A stretch of 64,000 bases of DNA. Source: Pyrrhosoma nymphula. Taxonomy: Eukaryota > Arthropoda > Insecta > Odonata > Coenagrionidae. A program made the translations under genes and the position numbers. How positions within the stretch are numbered: the stretch's first letter is position 1; every line of letters starts with the position of its first letter. Shown one piece after another: positions 48,683 through 59,148 of the stretch. Where the stretch lies: assembly GCA_963573305.1 (NCBI GenBank), contig OY754335.1:51171985-51235984 (forward strand). The letters are read 5' to 3'. The notes under the pieces were generated by a model that did no database searches, had not been told where the DNA came from, and saw nothing but the letters and a program-made list of their open reading frames with translations.

Positions 48683-49000
48683 CAAGGGTGTAGGTATGGG
48701 GGGACCAAGAGGATTAATCCCCACTTTGGTCAGAGTTATTTTTTGCCTGCATGTCATGGGTGGCCGAGAGTAATTGTTTTCCTGCTATTTTTTTGGGAAT
48801 TTAACTCATTGGTTCCACATACATGAGCAATATAAGTATGTACTTGAATCCCAGTAATGTCAAAAGCATTTACTGTATTTTTAGGATAAACGTGGCTACA
48901 CCCATGTCTCACAACAGTTGGAATTCCCCTGTGAAATAGGCGGTATCAATTCTAAAATATGGATTCCCCCCTCCATGAAAAATTCACATCTACACCACTG
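48683..49000. mobile_element. MITE with GGTGTAG ends
   Basis: Left CAAGGGTGTAGGTATGGGGG and right ATTCACATCTACACCACTG form imperfect inverted ends, with G-rich and C-rich runs just inside. The layout resembles the other short hAT-like MITEs of this window. No target duplication was found. Confidence 0.5.
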
Positions 49001-49256
49001 TTCTTGACAGCATGTAAAAATGCTGCAAGTTTGCACTGCATTTGATTTTCACTTGCTACCATTGGCTTGTTTTGTACGTTATCAGCCATGTTTCAAGGCA
49101 AGTTGTCTTGAGCACATAAAGCAACCACCCAGATAGCATAGTGGAGCGAGTTTGCAGTGGGATTACTGCACACTTGCTAGCCTGAAGCAAGTGTAGGCTT
49201 CCACAGCAAACTTCCTGCAGAATGGCAAATAAATTTCAATTAAATTTCGGTCTGAT

Positions 49257-49370
49257 ATTCCACAGAAGAAAAATCATTTGCCTTGACCGGGATTCGAACC
49301 TGGATCCCTCAATTTCATGCCAAGTGCTTTAACCAGATAAGCTCCCAAGGCATCCTTCTCCCCTATGGAT
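49257..49370 (-). repeat. tRNA-derived SINE, copy 2
   Basis: The minus strand reads GGGGAGAAGGATGCCTTGGG, GCTTATCTGGTTAAAGC (A-box region) and a perfect B box GGTTCGAATCC. The non-tRNA continuation (towards 49250) matches the copy at 13031-13140. It abuts the point where the neighbouring RT remnant stops, so the SINE may mark a recombination or insertion junction. Confidence 0.7.
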
Positions 49371-51180
49371 TACGATCAGATAGGTAGGAGAGCATGAATT
49401 TTAGTTCAACATCTTTAAAACCATTATATGTCAACGTACTTGCAAGAATGGAGTGATCAACACAATCAAAGGCGGACGATAGATCACATAATGTAAGTGC
49501 CAAATATCGTTTATCTTCAAATGCCTCAATTATGTGCTTTATAACATTGTCAACAGCTTGGGTTGTACATTTGTTGGGTCTAAATCCAAACTGGGTTGGT
49601 GTGAATAGATATAGAGATTCAAAATGATCCAGAATTTGTGCATATACAACTGATTCAAAGACTTTAGCAAGGGGAGAAATAATTGTGATTGGGCGGTAAT
49701 TATTTGGAGAGCTAATATCACCACATTTGTGGATAGGAATAACTTAAGAAAACTTCAACTGATCAGGAAAATATCCAAACTGAAGGCAAGAGTTAATGAC
49801 ATTAGGAAGAGGGTATGATAACCAGTTAATTACGGATTTAATTAAATTATTTGAGAGGCCATACATGTCTTTAAAATTTTAATTGTTAAATTTTCTAACT
49901 ATTTTAACTATATCTAACTGAGAGACTTCTTTCCATCTAAATATAGAATCGGTAGTGGGGGTATTGCATAGTAGGTAATTAGCAGTATTATCTGGTATTT
50001 TATGGTCATTATTGAGGTCAGCAATAATGTTATCCACGGAACTAATAAAGAAATTATTAAAATTTTCTGAATCAATTGGAATTTCATTAAATTTATTACT
50101 TAGTCCTGTTTCTTTTTTTATTATAGACCAAGCTGCCGTGCATTTGTTGGGTGCACTATCAATGTAGTTAGCATTAGCACGGCATTTAGTCAATCTTATC
50201 TCGTTATGGTAATCTCTCTTTAGATTATTATAGACTTTTTTAAGTTGATCACTACCACACAGCTTGTATTGTTTATGTAAGTTTAGCAGATTCCTTCTCT
50301 TATTCTCAAGATCTGCATTGAACCATTTTGCCCGTTGATGGGACTTTTGTCTCAACTGAATTAGTGTCTTTGGGAACTCATGCTCAAACAAAATTAAGAA
50401 CTGACTTAAAAAAGCCGCAAACCAGTGTTAGGCAACAAGGCATCCCAGTCAGTACTATTAAACAATGTTACAAACTCATTGATATGGTTTACAGTCATCT
50501 GTCTGGCATACGGAGTTTTTGGAGGTTTGGTAATAGTATCATGGCTTAGATTGCCATGAGAACAAAATTGTTGAATGATCAGAGAGCATAGGGTCAGAGA
50601 TGCTAAGGGTATAGGCAGACTTGTCAATATTGGTTATTACATTGTCAAGACAGGCATTCAACCTGGTGGGTTCAAAGTTGGCACAGTATAAGTCATAAGA
50701 CCTTAGAAGGATAGCTAGCTGAGTGTTATGATGGGCAGCCCATGTCAACATTTAGATCGGTACCTATCACTATGTTAGCGTGGAAATTTTAAAAATAGAT
50801 TAGAACCTTCTCAAGCTGTTCACAATACAAATCAAAGTCTCCATTATGAGAACGATAGATAGAGGCCACAATCAATCTCATACCCTTGAGATGAATTACA
50901 GCTATTTCTAAATGCACATCAATACAAAAACTATGTAAATCCAATGGTGTGAATTGAAGGTCATCTTTTAAATAGATACATGCCCCACCATTTTGGAAGG
51001 ATTTCCTGCAGTATATTGAGCCAAGATTATATCCCATTATTTGATATAGGTCACCTTCTTGTACATGCAACCAATGTTCAGAAGGGCACAGAATATCGTA
51101 CTTTACAGAGTTCAAATACACTTCCAAGTCACATGTCTTGTTTCATAGGCACTGAACATTAAGCACAAGAAAGTTGACTG
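49371..51180 (-). pseudogene. Jockey/CR1-like non-LTR ORF2: endonuclease and N-terminal RT, decayed
   Basis: Order on the minus strand: about 51180-50789 encodes LNVQCL... and YDILCPSEHWLHVQEG, then GGACIYLKDDL, the start of an AP-type endonuclease. 50751-50539 encodes RLNACLDNVITNI and SDPMLSDHSTILF, the end of that domain (SDH motif). 50391-49879 is the linker before RT (HQRAKWFNADLENKRRNLLN). 49860-49371 continues into RT with NNYRPITIISPLAKVFE, TPTQFGFRPNKC and LALTLCDLSSAFDCVDH, RT blocks 1-3 with the first catalytic Asp. The FADD block is missing: the sequence stops at the SINE. Frameshifts are present. Confidence 0.88.
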
Positions 51181-51507
51181 CAGAGCAAATACTATCTAAA
51201 GATTTAGGAGTTTTCACATTCACATCACTATGTGCTACACTGGGGCTGGTACAAACATCAGGGGTTTCATCATTTTGTCTAAAGGACACATCGTTTGCTC
51301 CTTGGCCATTTACCGTGACAGGGGCATCATCGTTCTTTGGCGTTACTTCACTAACAACTTTACTGATACATTGAACTTGGAACCTCTGGAACCAATAAAA
51401 TCTTTTAGTTGAGGAAATTTTGAGTTACAGATATGTAACTTTTGTAGAGTTCTAAGAGCAACAATGAAATTTCTTCTTTGAATAGTTATTGACCACTTTA
51501 ATAATAC

Positions 51508-51574
51508 ATTGGTTAATTTATGTAGGTTTGGTCATGTTGTGGTCATGACCAAATCTCCATAAATTAACCAATGA
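51508..51574. repeat. Small fold-back repeat
   Basis: CATTGGTTAATTTATG and CATAAATTAACCAATG, plus GGTCATG/CATGACC, pair around a short loop. It lies in the 5' part of the non-LTR remnant. Confidence 0.8.
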
Positions 51575-51589
51575 ATGAAATTTCTGTCA

Positions 51590-51780
51590 AATCCTCAAGA
51601 ATTTGGCTTGCAGAAGTTAAAGATATTGAAGTTCTGCTGTATTTTTGTTTCAATAGCAGTGAGGTTACAGTTTACAAAAAGTGTAGACATATTACTCTGC
51701 TTTCGTCCGTCTAATTCCCTCAGAAGATTAGTCTTAAGGGTTACCACATCCTTTAAGATAAGGTAACCATACGTCCTCAT
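51590..51780 (-). pseudogene. Possible upstream ORF fragment of the same non-LTR element
   Basis: The minus strand encodes LKDVVTLKTNLLRELDGRKQ and IETKIQQNFNIF, reminiscent of a coiled-coil ORF1 segment ahead of an ORF2. It is short, with no zinc knuckle visible, so the assignment is an inference from position. Confidence 0.35.
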
Positions 51781-52114
51781 TTATGTGGACATGTCCGTAT
51801 TTTCGATTTTTAGTGTAGCATCCGCGTACATTTTTACGATTTCTGCTAATGTCCCCATTTTTTATTTTTGGGAAGTAAGATCTTTTTATTTATGTTTTCA
51901 TCTTGTATCACCAACTAGTTACATGTATACATTTTTATATCGATTATTGAATTAGACTGTTAGCGATCTGTTTGGGTACTTTTGATTTAGGGCTATAGAC
52001 GGCGATCACCATACTGCGGGGCTTTCGATTTAGCTGAATCTAGGGGCTGGCAATAACTATGGTGCTTCGTGGTGTGCTATTTTTTCTCTACAAAAACTTA
52101 AACGAATTGATGAT

Positions 52115-54399
52115 CAGGGTGTCCGGCGACCTGGAAAACCTTGAAAACCTGGAAAACTCAGGGAAATATTTTGTCCTGGAATACTCAGGGAAAACTCAGG
52201 GAATTTTTGAATTTTTCCGAAAAACCCTGGAAAATGGATGGCAGCCGGTTTCCATTGAGGCAGAGAGAGAGAGAGGTTTAACCTGTGTCTTTGATTGAAT
52301 TATGCTTGGCTCATAATCAGCGTAGCCTTGCGCTCCCTGTTCATTTCATACTCTTTTTGCAGCTGTGCGGCCGCTCGCAGTTTGTGCTTCAAGTGCATAA
52401 CAAGGCAAATTCCACATAGAATAATTCCCACGTAAAATGGCCGCTACGAGTGGAATCGGAATTGATGCCAAAATGCGATTGTATATCTCCTTCAGCGGAA
52501 ACAGAATTCCGCACGGAAATCTTGATTCCGTTCGAAGAGCCGTATGAATTGAATTCTTGGTGTTACCAAATTTACGAGAAATCTAAACGTCTGGGCATGC
52601 GCAGTGGAATTTCCCGCTATTATACGAAAACCATTCGGCCGGCAACCTAAATGGATAATTGGGCATTGTTATATGATTGATAATCCTCACCCAATAATCT
52701 CAACACCCCTCATTTTAGAAATGTTTTTGAAGGAGCGGAAATACATTTTGCGGTCACTGCGTGTTGAAATCACAGCCCTCGGGTTTGAAGTTGACAGGCC
52801 CTTTGTACAGGGTCAACCCAAGTTAATTATAATTCGTGTATTGTCCAACAAATACAATTTTGTTCAAATTGAATTATTTTGGGTGGTAGATCCGTACCTA
52901 TAGGTATACTTTGTGATATATCACAAAGCAATTAATTCACAGTTTCCAAAATGCTCATGCAAAGTTCAGTGAAGCCTTAGCGGAGAAGAGGAAAGGTACC
53001 AAAGCCTCAAGGGAAAAAGAATAATAAAGAGGTACTGAAAAAAGTTCGAGCTGCAAACCCAAAAAAAAAACAATTTCTTGAAAATCCGAGAAATTTGTTG
53101 CAGAAGTTGAATCGGAAATGCACTTGTTGAGAAAAATCACACTAGTTTCTTACAGTTAACCGTTTTTGTTTATTTGTTGGTTGAAATGAAACCCATATTA
53201 CTCCACATTCCTTGTATATGTACTCTATTATTTAACTCAAAGTAGGTAGCTTCTTGACGGAATTAGCTCTGATGTAGTTAAAGTGATATCAGGTGTCACA
53301 CAAGGAAGCGTAATCGGCCCCCTTTTGTTCATTATATACATAAATGATCTATGCTCTCGTATTAGCAGTAAAATACGTTTATTTGCCGACGACGCTGTCA
53401 TCTATCGTGAAATTAGCGATCACTCTGACTCTTTGAAACTCTATCATCGGATTTAAACAACGTTCACGTGTGGAGCCAAGAGTGGGGACTCGAACTTAAT
53501 CTGAGCAAATGCAAGGCGGTATATTTTTGCGGAGGTCGTCCAACTATCCCCATGTATATGCTGTGGATGGTGTTAACATAAAGGCGACAGATGAAGTGAA
53601 GTATCTAGGAGTTACGATAACTTCGGACCTATCGCGGGGAACTCATTTTTGAAATATTTGTGGCAGAGCTCTGAAGAAGCTAGGATTCAACAAGCGTATT
53701 GTGGGAAGATTTTCAGATGAAAACGTAAAAGAGAGGTGCTATTTCGTACTCGTCCGGCCACACCTTGAATATGCAGCGAGCATATGGGATCCGGTGCAGA
53801 AAGACTTAATCCGGGAACTTAATAAAATACAAAGGAAAGCTGCGCGATTCATCAAAAACTGCTACGGGCGTACAGACAGCGTTACACAGATGTTAAGTGA
53901 ATTAGGCTGGGAGCTGCTAGAGACTCGGAGGCTGCGCGCTAGGCTTAGATTACTTGAACAATTGAGAATAGATATCTTTCAGAGCGACACGGAGAACATC
54001 ATATTAGAATCCCACTATATTTCCAGGTCCGACAGAAACGATAAATTAAGAGAGATATGTTGCCGAACGGATAGGTATGGGAATTCGTTTTTCCCCCGAA
54101 CAATAAGGGACTTTAATAAATGCTAGGCATAATTTCATTAGAGCGTTTCCTTTTTATATGTAAACTGCTGGTGTCCTAACACCCCCCGCCACACGCCTAC
54201 TGAGGCGGCTTGCGGGGTAGTATGTAGATGTAGACATTTCTCGTATTTTTCAAATAAGCAAAATATGCCAATTTTAATAGAAATTCATTAAAAATATGTT
54301 AGAAATGAAGTGCGACATGACCCTGGAAAATTCAAAAATATGCCTGGAAAACCTGGAAAACTCAGGAAAAAAAGAAATTGAGATTCACCGGACACCCTG
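52115..54399. mobile_element. CAGGGTGTCCGG-ended DNA transposon with nested retroelement
   Basis: The left end CAGGGTGTCCGGCGA and right end TCACCGGACACCCTG match in 14 of 15 positions. Next to both ends lie repeated CTGGAAAACC and ACTCAGGG-type motifs (52130-52215 and 54322-54366). The interior contains short coding-like stretches (52438-52903; near 52950-53020 NAHAKFSEALAEKRKG) that I cannot assign, and a non-LTR fragment from about 53240 to 54235. Confidence 0.75.
53240..54235 (+). pseudogene. Non-LTR retrotransposon RT C-terminal half, copy 1
   Basis: It begins LLDGISSDVVKVISGVTQGS then GPLLFIIYINDL and IRLFADDAVIY, holding the catalytic FADD block of RT. After frameshifts near 53450 and 53530 it continues with LSKCKAVYF and, from 53701, VLVRPHLEYAASIWDP, IQRKAARFI and RYGNSFFPRTIRD, the standard ORF2 C-terminus. 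The 3' part contains CTAACACCCCCCGCCACACG and ends in ATGTAGATGTAGA. It is 5' truncated and broken. Confidence 0.88.
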
Positions 54400-54423
54400 A
54401 TGATAGATGGCACTATGGGTAAA

Positions 54424-54803
54424 AACAGCTACGGGCGTACAGACAGCGTTACACAGATGTTAAACGAATTAGGCTGGGAGCCGCTAGAGACTCGGAGGCT
54501 GCGCGCTAGGCTTAGATTACTTGAACAATTGAGAATAGATATCTTTCAGAGCGACACGGAGAACATCCTATTAGAACCCCACTATATTTCCAGGTCCGAC
54601 AGAAACGATAAATTAAGAGAGATATTTTGCCTAACGGATAGGTATGGGAATTCGTTTTTCCCCCGAACAATAAGGGACTATAATAAATGCTAGGCGTAAT
54701 TTCATTAGAGCGTGTCCATTTTATATGTAAACGGCTGGTGTCCTAACACCCCCCGCCACACGCCTATTGAGGTGGCTTGCGGGGTAATATGTAGATGTAG
54801 ATG
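54424..54803 (+). pseudogene. Same non-LTR family, shorter 5'-truncated copy 2
   Basis: From AGCTACGGGCGTACAGACAG it runs almost identically to copy 1 (from about 53863), encoding LGWEPLETRRLRARLRLLEQ to FFPRTIRDYNKC, then the same 3' end with ATGTAGATGTAGATG. It starts 25 bp beyond the right terminus of the CAGGGTG element. A few substitutions distinguish the copies. Confidence 0.88.
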
Positions 54804-54814
54804 TACCATGGATT

Positions 54815-56010
54815 GGAAATAGTTCTTTTTTATTTTATTTTTTTTAAATAAAAATTGTCCACGTACAGCATGCTTGCCAATTTACAGTGTAACAAAAACA
54901 AAACAAGAAAAAGATATACGAATGCATTCAAACAAAAACAATGAGCTCAGTAACAATGTATGAAAATAAACACATAAAAAGAAAGAAGCAATTAAAAATT
55001 GCCAGTGAGATATGAAAGAGCACGGCTGTTAAAGGTGTAGGAAGAAAGTGAAAATGGGTCAATATTGTCTGGAAGTGAGTTTATCAAGGAAGAGAGGTGG
55101 AAGAGGAGGGAGCACTTGGTCAAGGATAATCTGGGAATGGGCATGTGGAGTAACGAATGTGTGCGAGTAGGTCTACATGGAACTTTAATGTTGATACTGC
55201 CAATCAGTTCTGGACAGTCAATGGCAGAGTTGAGGATGCTGTGAATGAGTTTCATGTCAGATTTGAGAAATTGTTAAGGGAGATTAAGAATAGATTGTGT
55301 AGGCATAATAGTTTCAGTTGGCATATTTCAAAAATGAGATACTCTGTATTTAACTGTCTTTCAGAAGAAAGAAGTAACATGCTGAAGGGTCTGAATGTTA
55401 GAAGGAGCTGATATGGACCAGATGGGGGAGCAATACATGATTATTGGGATGACAATAGACGAAAAATATGACCGTAAGGCTAGTGGATCTGCAATTTGTG
55501 TGAAGTGGTTGAGGAGGCTAAGCAGAGACATTGCTTTATTTTTAACCGTAAGGATATGGTCAGAGTAGTTGAGTTTGTGGTCCATCAAAACGCCGAGGTC
55601 TTTAATGGAGGACACGCGATTGAGATTTAGTGAGTTTATATTGTAACTGAAATCAATGGGGGATTTTTTTAGGGAAATAGATATAACATTGAATTTTCTT
55701 GGGTTTAATTTGAGTTTCCAGGTATTGCACCACCCTGAGACCGTGTTTAAGGCATCCTGAAGATCACAACAGTCTGTGAAATTGTGGATTTGCTTAAAAT
55801 TTTTGCAGTCATCTGCATAAAGAAGGGTATGAGCTTGTGAGGGGGAACTAGAGAGGCCAGATCATCTATGAAAAGATTAAAAAGATATGGTTCCCTGGGG
55901 AAGTGTTCTCGGACTCGGAAGGGGGGGTGCACCATGGAATATAGCAATTTGACAGTATATGTATAACTGAACGAATAATGTTTCATTTGGCAATCCTAAG
56001 AGCATGTTGA
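54815..56010 (-). pseudogene. Second jockey/CR1-like non-LTR fragment: RT palm to C-terminus
   Basis: On the minus strand 55986-55747 has YLFNLFIDDLASLVPPHKL, a region just upstream of the RT active site. 55615-55361 has SIKDLGVLMDHKLNYSDHI then YFSSIVIPIIMYCSPIWS, typical of the region after the palm. 55255-54992 has the C-terminal SLINSLPDNIDPFSLSSYTF. It ends in an A-rich tail at 54815-54850. Frames shift between pieces. It is a separate insertion from 49371-51180, because its position is inconsistent with being that element's 3' half. Confidence 0.8.
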
Positions 56011-56103
56011 TCAATCCTGTTGAGGATGTCCGCATTTTGGGGTTTCAAAATATGGGTACCCTACTTTAAGATTTATGGTTTTATCATTCCTTTTTCTTTC
56101 AAG

Positions 56104-56221
56104 CCAACTTCTACATGACAGATGCCTACTCCCCAGATGAAACAGTGCTTACTGACCCCCTGCCCCTTCAAAGTGTGATTCGCAAGGAGGGGAAGAGGCC
56201 TGCCCTCTTCCTTAGGTTCAA
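56104..56221 (+). CDS. Dgkq: DGK-theta exon: RA-like region, middle part
   Basis: The acceptor is CTTTCAAG and the donor GTAAGT; it enters in phase 1 and leaves in phase 2. It encodes NFYMTDAYSPDETVLTDPLP followed by LQSVIRKEGKRPALFLRFK. It continues the RA-like fold begun in the previous exon, ending in a hydrophobic strand (ALFLRFK). The exon is separated from the preceding one by about 7.6 kb of transposon-filled intron, whereas the remaining exons follow within 6 kb. Confidence 0.92.
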
Positions 56222-56878
56222 GTAAGTGGCTTTGGTTACTTTAGCTGCAGAAAATGTATTTCTACATTTTATCAGACAACTGCATTCTTGTACATTTCCA
56301 CATCTATGTACTAACCTGTGAGCAACCATTGAGTTGTGGTGTTTGGGGTGTTAGGACACCAGAAATAATATAGATTTAAAATTTTGTATGTTAAAATATT
56401 ATTGTGAGGAAGGAAGAATAAAATATTTGCCAGCCAAAACTTTGGGTGCTCAATAAAAGTGCTGTTACCATTTATTAAGTATGAAACTGATGATATCAGG
56501 CCTGCCCTCATGGAAATTATGGATGTCCATGTTGAGAAAAACCAACTTCGTTATTTCCACAAACTTTATTCAGCTGGCACGACGCACGTTTCTCCACACT
56601 GTGGAATCACATGAGTATGCCAAAGTGTGGTGAAATGAACGTTGTGCCAGCAGAATAAAGTTTGTGGAAATAGCAAAGTTGGTTTTTCTCAACATGGATT
56701 TCTTAAGTCTTATTTTCATTTTGATTCCTCTTAATTCTACGCTTTTTACATAGTATTCTTTCTAAAATAATCCAAACTCTGTAATATGCCTTAGTTACTT
56801 TTGGAGTTATTATTGTTCCTATCTAGTGCATATTTCTTCTAGAAATTTTAAAATATGTATTTTTATTGATTTACATAG
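56222..56878 (+). other. DGK-theta intron (657 bp) with fold-back
   Basis: Bounded by GTAAGT and TTACATAG. The middle third is fold-back family A copy 2; the rest is unique AT-rich sequence. Confidence 0.9.
56485..56699 (+). repeat. Fold-back family A, copy 2
   Basis: AACTGATGATATCAGGCCTG (56485-56504) leads into a fold-back of about 85-bp arms (CCATGTTGAGAAAAACCAAC against GTTGGTTTTTCTCAACATGG). The arms contain TTTCCACAAACTTTATTC and GCTGGCAC. The same sequence in reverse orientation is at 22379-22555. Confidence 0.85.
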
Positions 56879-57096
56879 GGACTCAGAAATAGAGAGTGGT
56901 GAGGTTAATGTATATCCAGGGAAACTGCAGCTAAATGCTGAACAGCAATCACGGCTACCCAGGGTCAAAGTTGATGGCAATTCCACAGCAGTAGATGTCA
57001 TCAAAGAAGCTCTTGTTCAATTTGGGCTGGCACCTAGTTTGGCAGAAGCACCAGCAGAAGATTATCGGTTAAGTGAAATTCTGCTGGATCGTGGAG
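56879..57096 (+). CDS. Dgkq: DGK-theta exon: second RA-like segment
   Basis: The acceptor is TTACATAG and the donor GGAG/GTAAAT; it enters phase 2 and leaves phase 1 (72 full codons plus ends). It encodes a segment starting DSEIESGEVNVYPGKLQL and continuing PRVKVDGNSTAVDVIKEALV. The VYPGKL strand and the helix VDVIKEAL are typical of the second ubiquitin-like RA subdomain in DGK-theta. The tail YRLSEILLDRG leads into the next exon. Confidence 0.94.
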
Positions 57097-58653
57097 GTAA
57101 ATCAGAATTTTGTTAACCTTTTCTATATCATTTTATTTATTTCTAAACTTAAGGTCATCTTTTATCCAAATGCTATGTCAAGAGTAAGTGTTGTGGAATT
57201 AACTGCTCCCTGAATATTTTTTTCCTAAGTTATTTGGGTGTATGTTTGGGCCAGCTGCACATTGTCTGGTTATGGCTGGAGTTGCAGGTATACAGAAGAT
57301 TCTTCCATGTAACTGTGATTTTTGCCATAACTAAGGCCGTCACCTAACATTGTGCGACTGGCCCATAGTGTATGATATCTTCCTATCATTCCTCCGAATG
57401 ATTCTATCAGGACTCAGTTTGATGTCAGGTTGGATTTTATAATGCGTAGTTTATACTTGGAATGTAAGTTACTGATTGCACTCACTTAAGGTTAAAAATA
57501 GCTTTCAGTCATCAAGCATCAAACCTAGGATAAAATCTCTCTGGGGAATGTATGTGTTTCATATTCAATTGCATATTTAAATGACAAGTAGGTATACTGC
57601 AATACATATTTGCTTGTATATATTAAATAAAAAAATACATAACTAACTTTAACTACCTAACAACTGTTACCACTGTACAGCAATAATAATTCTAATTGCA
57701 CATGAAATATGATCAATGCAGCCTCAAGAGAATCAAAATTGAATATCTCCATCATGATTTTTGCTGTTGTTTTTTGGAATTCTTGTTGATTGCAAGGGCC
57801 ATCATTGAACATGAATGTTGCGAATCAGTGACACAGTATCATTAAAAGCATAACGGTGACTATCCACGTACTTCCTGGGGTGATTTTTATGAAATAAATA
57901 CAAAAATATATGTTGTTTCAAAGGGGAAAAAGTAAATGCTGGCTCAATTGTAATTTTTACTTCATTTATTATTCATTCCCTTGGAAGTTAGTCTTTGTGC
58001 AACCTATATGAAGGGGAAAATTATCTTTTCATTTTGGCGTGCCAGAATATCTACAACCTGGGTTTTTTTGTGCATTCCGTAAATATGTGAGCATAATCAT
58101 TTATATGGCATCATCATGAATCAGTTGCAACTATCAATTCAAGCCTTTGGAAACTGATGTACAATATCCCACTGGTAGCTATAGCGAAGATTGCCTGCAT
58201 GTTAGTGTAATTAATGAGTGAAAACACTCTAAGCTAGATAAATCATTGACTAGTATTATTTATGTATTGCCAAATACTCTTGGAATTTATCTGGAATTAA
58301 GCACATTCTGGCCTATGCGTGCACGTGAGACATTGTTGGCCATTAATCCACACGGATGATGCCTGTCTATCTTATGTGAGATGTAAAAAAGTTAGTTGAA
58401 ATAAATATCAACAACAATAATTGCAAGTTCATGCACATTTAAAGCAAACTGCTGCATGTGAGTTGAAGAACATTTCTTTAAACTGGCTAATTCTCTATCA
58501 CTATTAATTATATTTTTGTCATAAATGGTCATTGAATAATGACATTGTTGGCCAGTCTGCTGTGATTTACCGGAAATGAAATGGTCACACTCAAAATTGT
58601 TGTGTATCATAATTGTTGTAGACTACATGTATTTTATTTTTTCACCTCAATAG
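57097..58653 (+). other. DGK-theta intron (1557 bp)
   Basis: Bounded by GTAAAT and CCTCAATAG. It is AT-rich and I see no repeat family, ORF or RNA gene in it. Confidence 0.85.
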
Positions 58654-58869
58654 CTGTGACGGAGAGGGTGCTTGCTTCTGATGAGAGACCATGGGAACGA
58701 GTGAAGCGTACTGGACGAGATTCCATACGGCAAATGGAATTAATGCGCTTTTATCTTCAGCAGAGGCAGGACCCTCATGGTCCAAATTTGGCATTATTTG
58801 TTGGCAATTTACCACCCAATCTATCACAGCGAAATTATGAGAACCTCCTCACTGACTTCTTAGGCAGAG
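58654..58869 (+). CDS. Dgkq: DGK-theta exon: end of RA region and pre-catalytic segment
   Basis: The acceptor is CACCTCAATAG and the donor GTGAGG. It enters and leaves in phase 1. It encodes VTERVLASDERPWERVK and then MELMRFYLQQR and LALFVGNLPPNLSQRNYENL. The phrase LALFVGNLPPNLS corresponds to a conserved stretch of theta enzymes that looks superficially like the RNP2 strand of an RNA-binding domain. This probably reflects a ferredoxin-like fold between the RA region and the kinase domain (inference). Confidence 0.94.
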
Positions 58870-59013
58870 GTGAGGCTTACTTTTGTGCACTCTGGCATGT
58901 GACTGAACAAATTCCTCTCATATTTAAACAATGATTATTTTTCATTTGCTTAAGATCATACTCAAATAATTCTAATTAATTATTTGACAATACGATATTT
59001 TACTTTTTTGCAG

Positions 59014-59148
59014 AAAATAAATTTTCTTCCATTGGGCCAATTTATTATGAATATGGGTCGATGGTAATTACCTATGAAGATTCCAGTAAAGCTGTAAGAG
59101 CTTTGTATATACTAAGAGAGTCTCGCTATGAAGATAAGCATTTGCTTG
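59014..59148 (+). CDS. Dgkq: DGK-theta exon: pre-catalytic segment
   Basis: The exon follows a T-rich tract and TTTTGCAG, only 144 bp after the previous exon, and ends at GTAAGT in phase 1. It encodes ENKFSSIGPIYYEYGSMVIT and then YEDSSKAVRALYILRESRYE. It continues the domain begun upstream: a strand (SMVITYED) and a helix (SKAVRALYILRE). Together with the previous exon this forms a complete alpha/beta unit just before the catalytic domain. Confidence 0.93.

Larger units (their letters stand above)
48533..56103 (+). other. DGK-theta intron (7571 bp)
   Basis: Bounded by GTAAGT and TCTTTCAAG. It is occupied almost fully by transposon remnants on both strands (listed separately), with little unique sequence beyond 48540-48680 and 49000-49130. 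Confidence 0.85.

Noticed and set aside
58780..58850. RNA-binding (RRM) protein suggested by LALFVGNLPPNLS
   Set aside because: The segment is in frame with DGK-theta and matches a conserved stretch of that family; no RNP1 motif follows.
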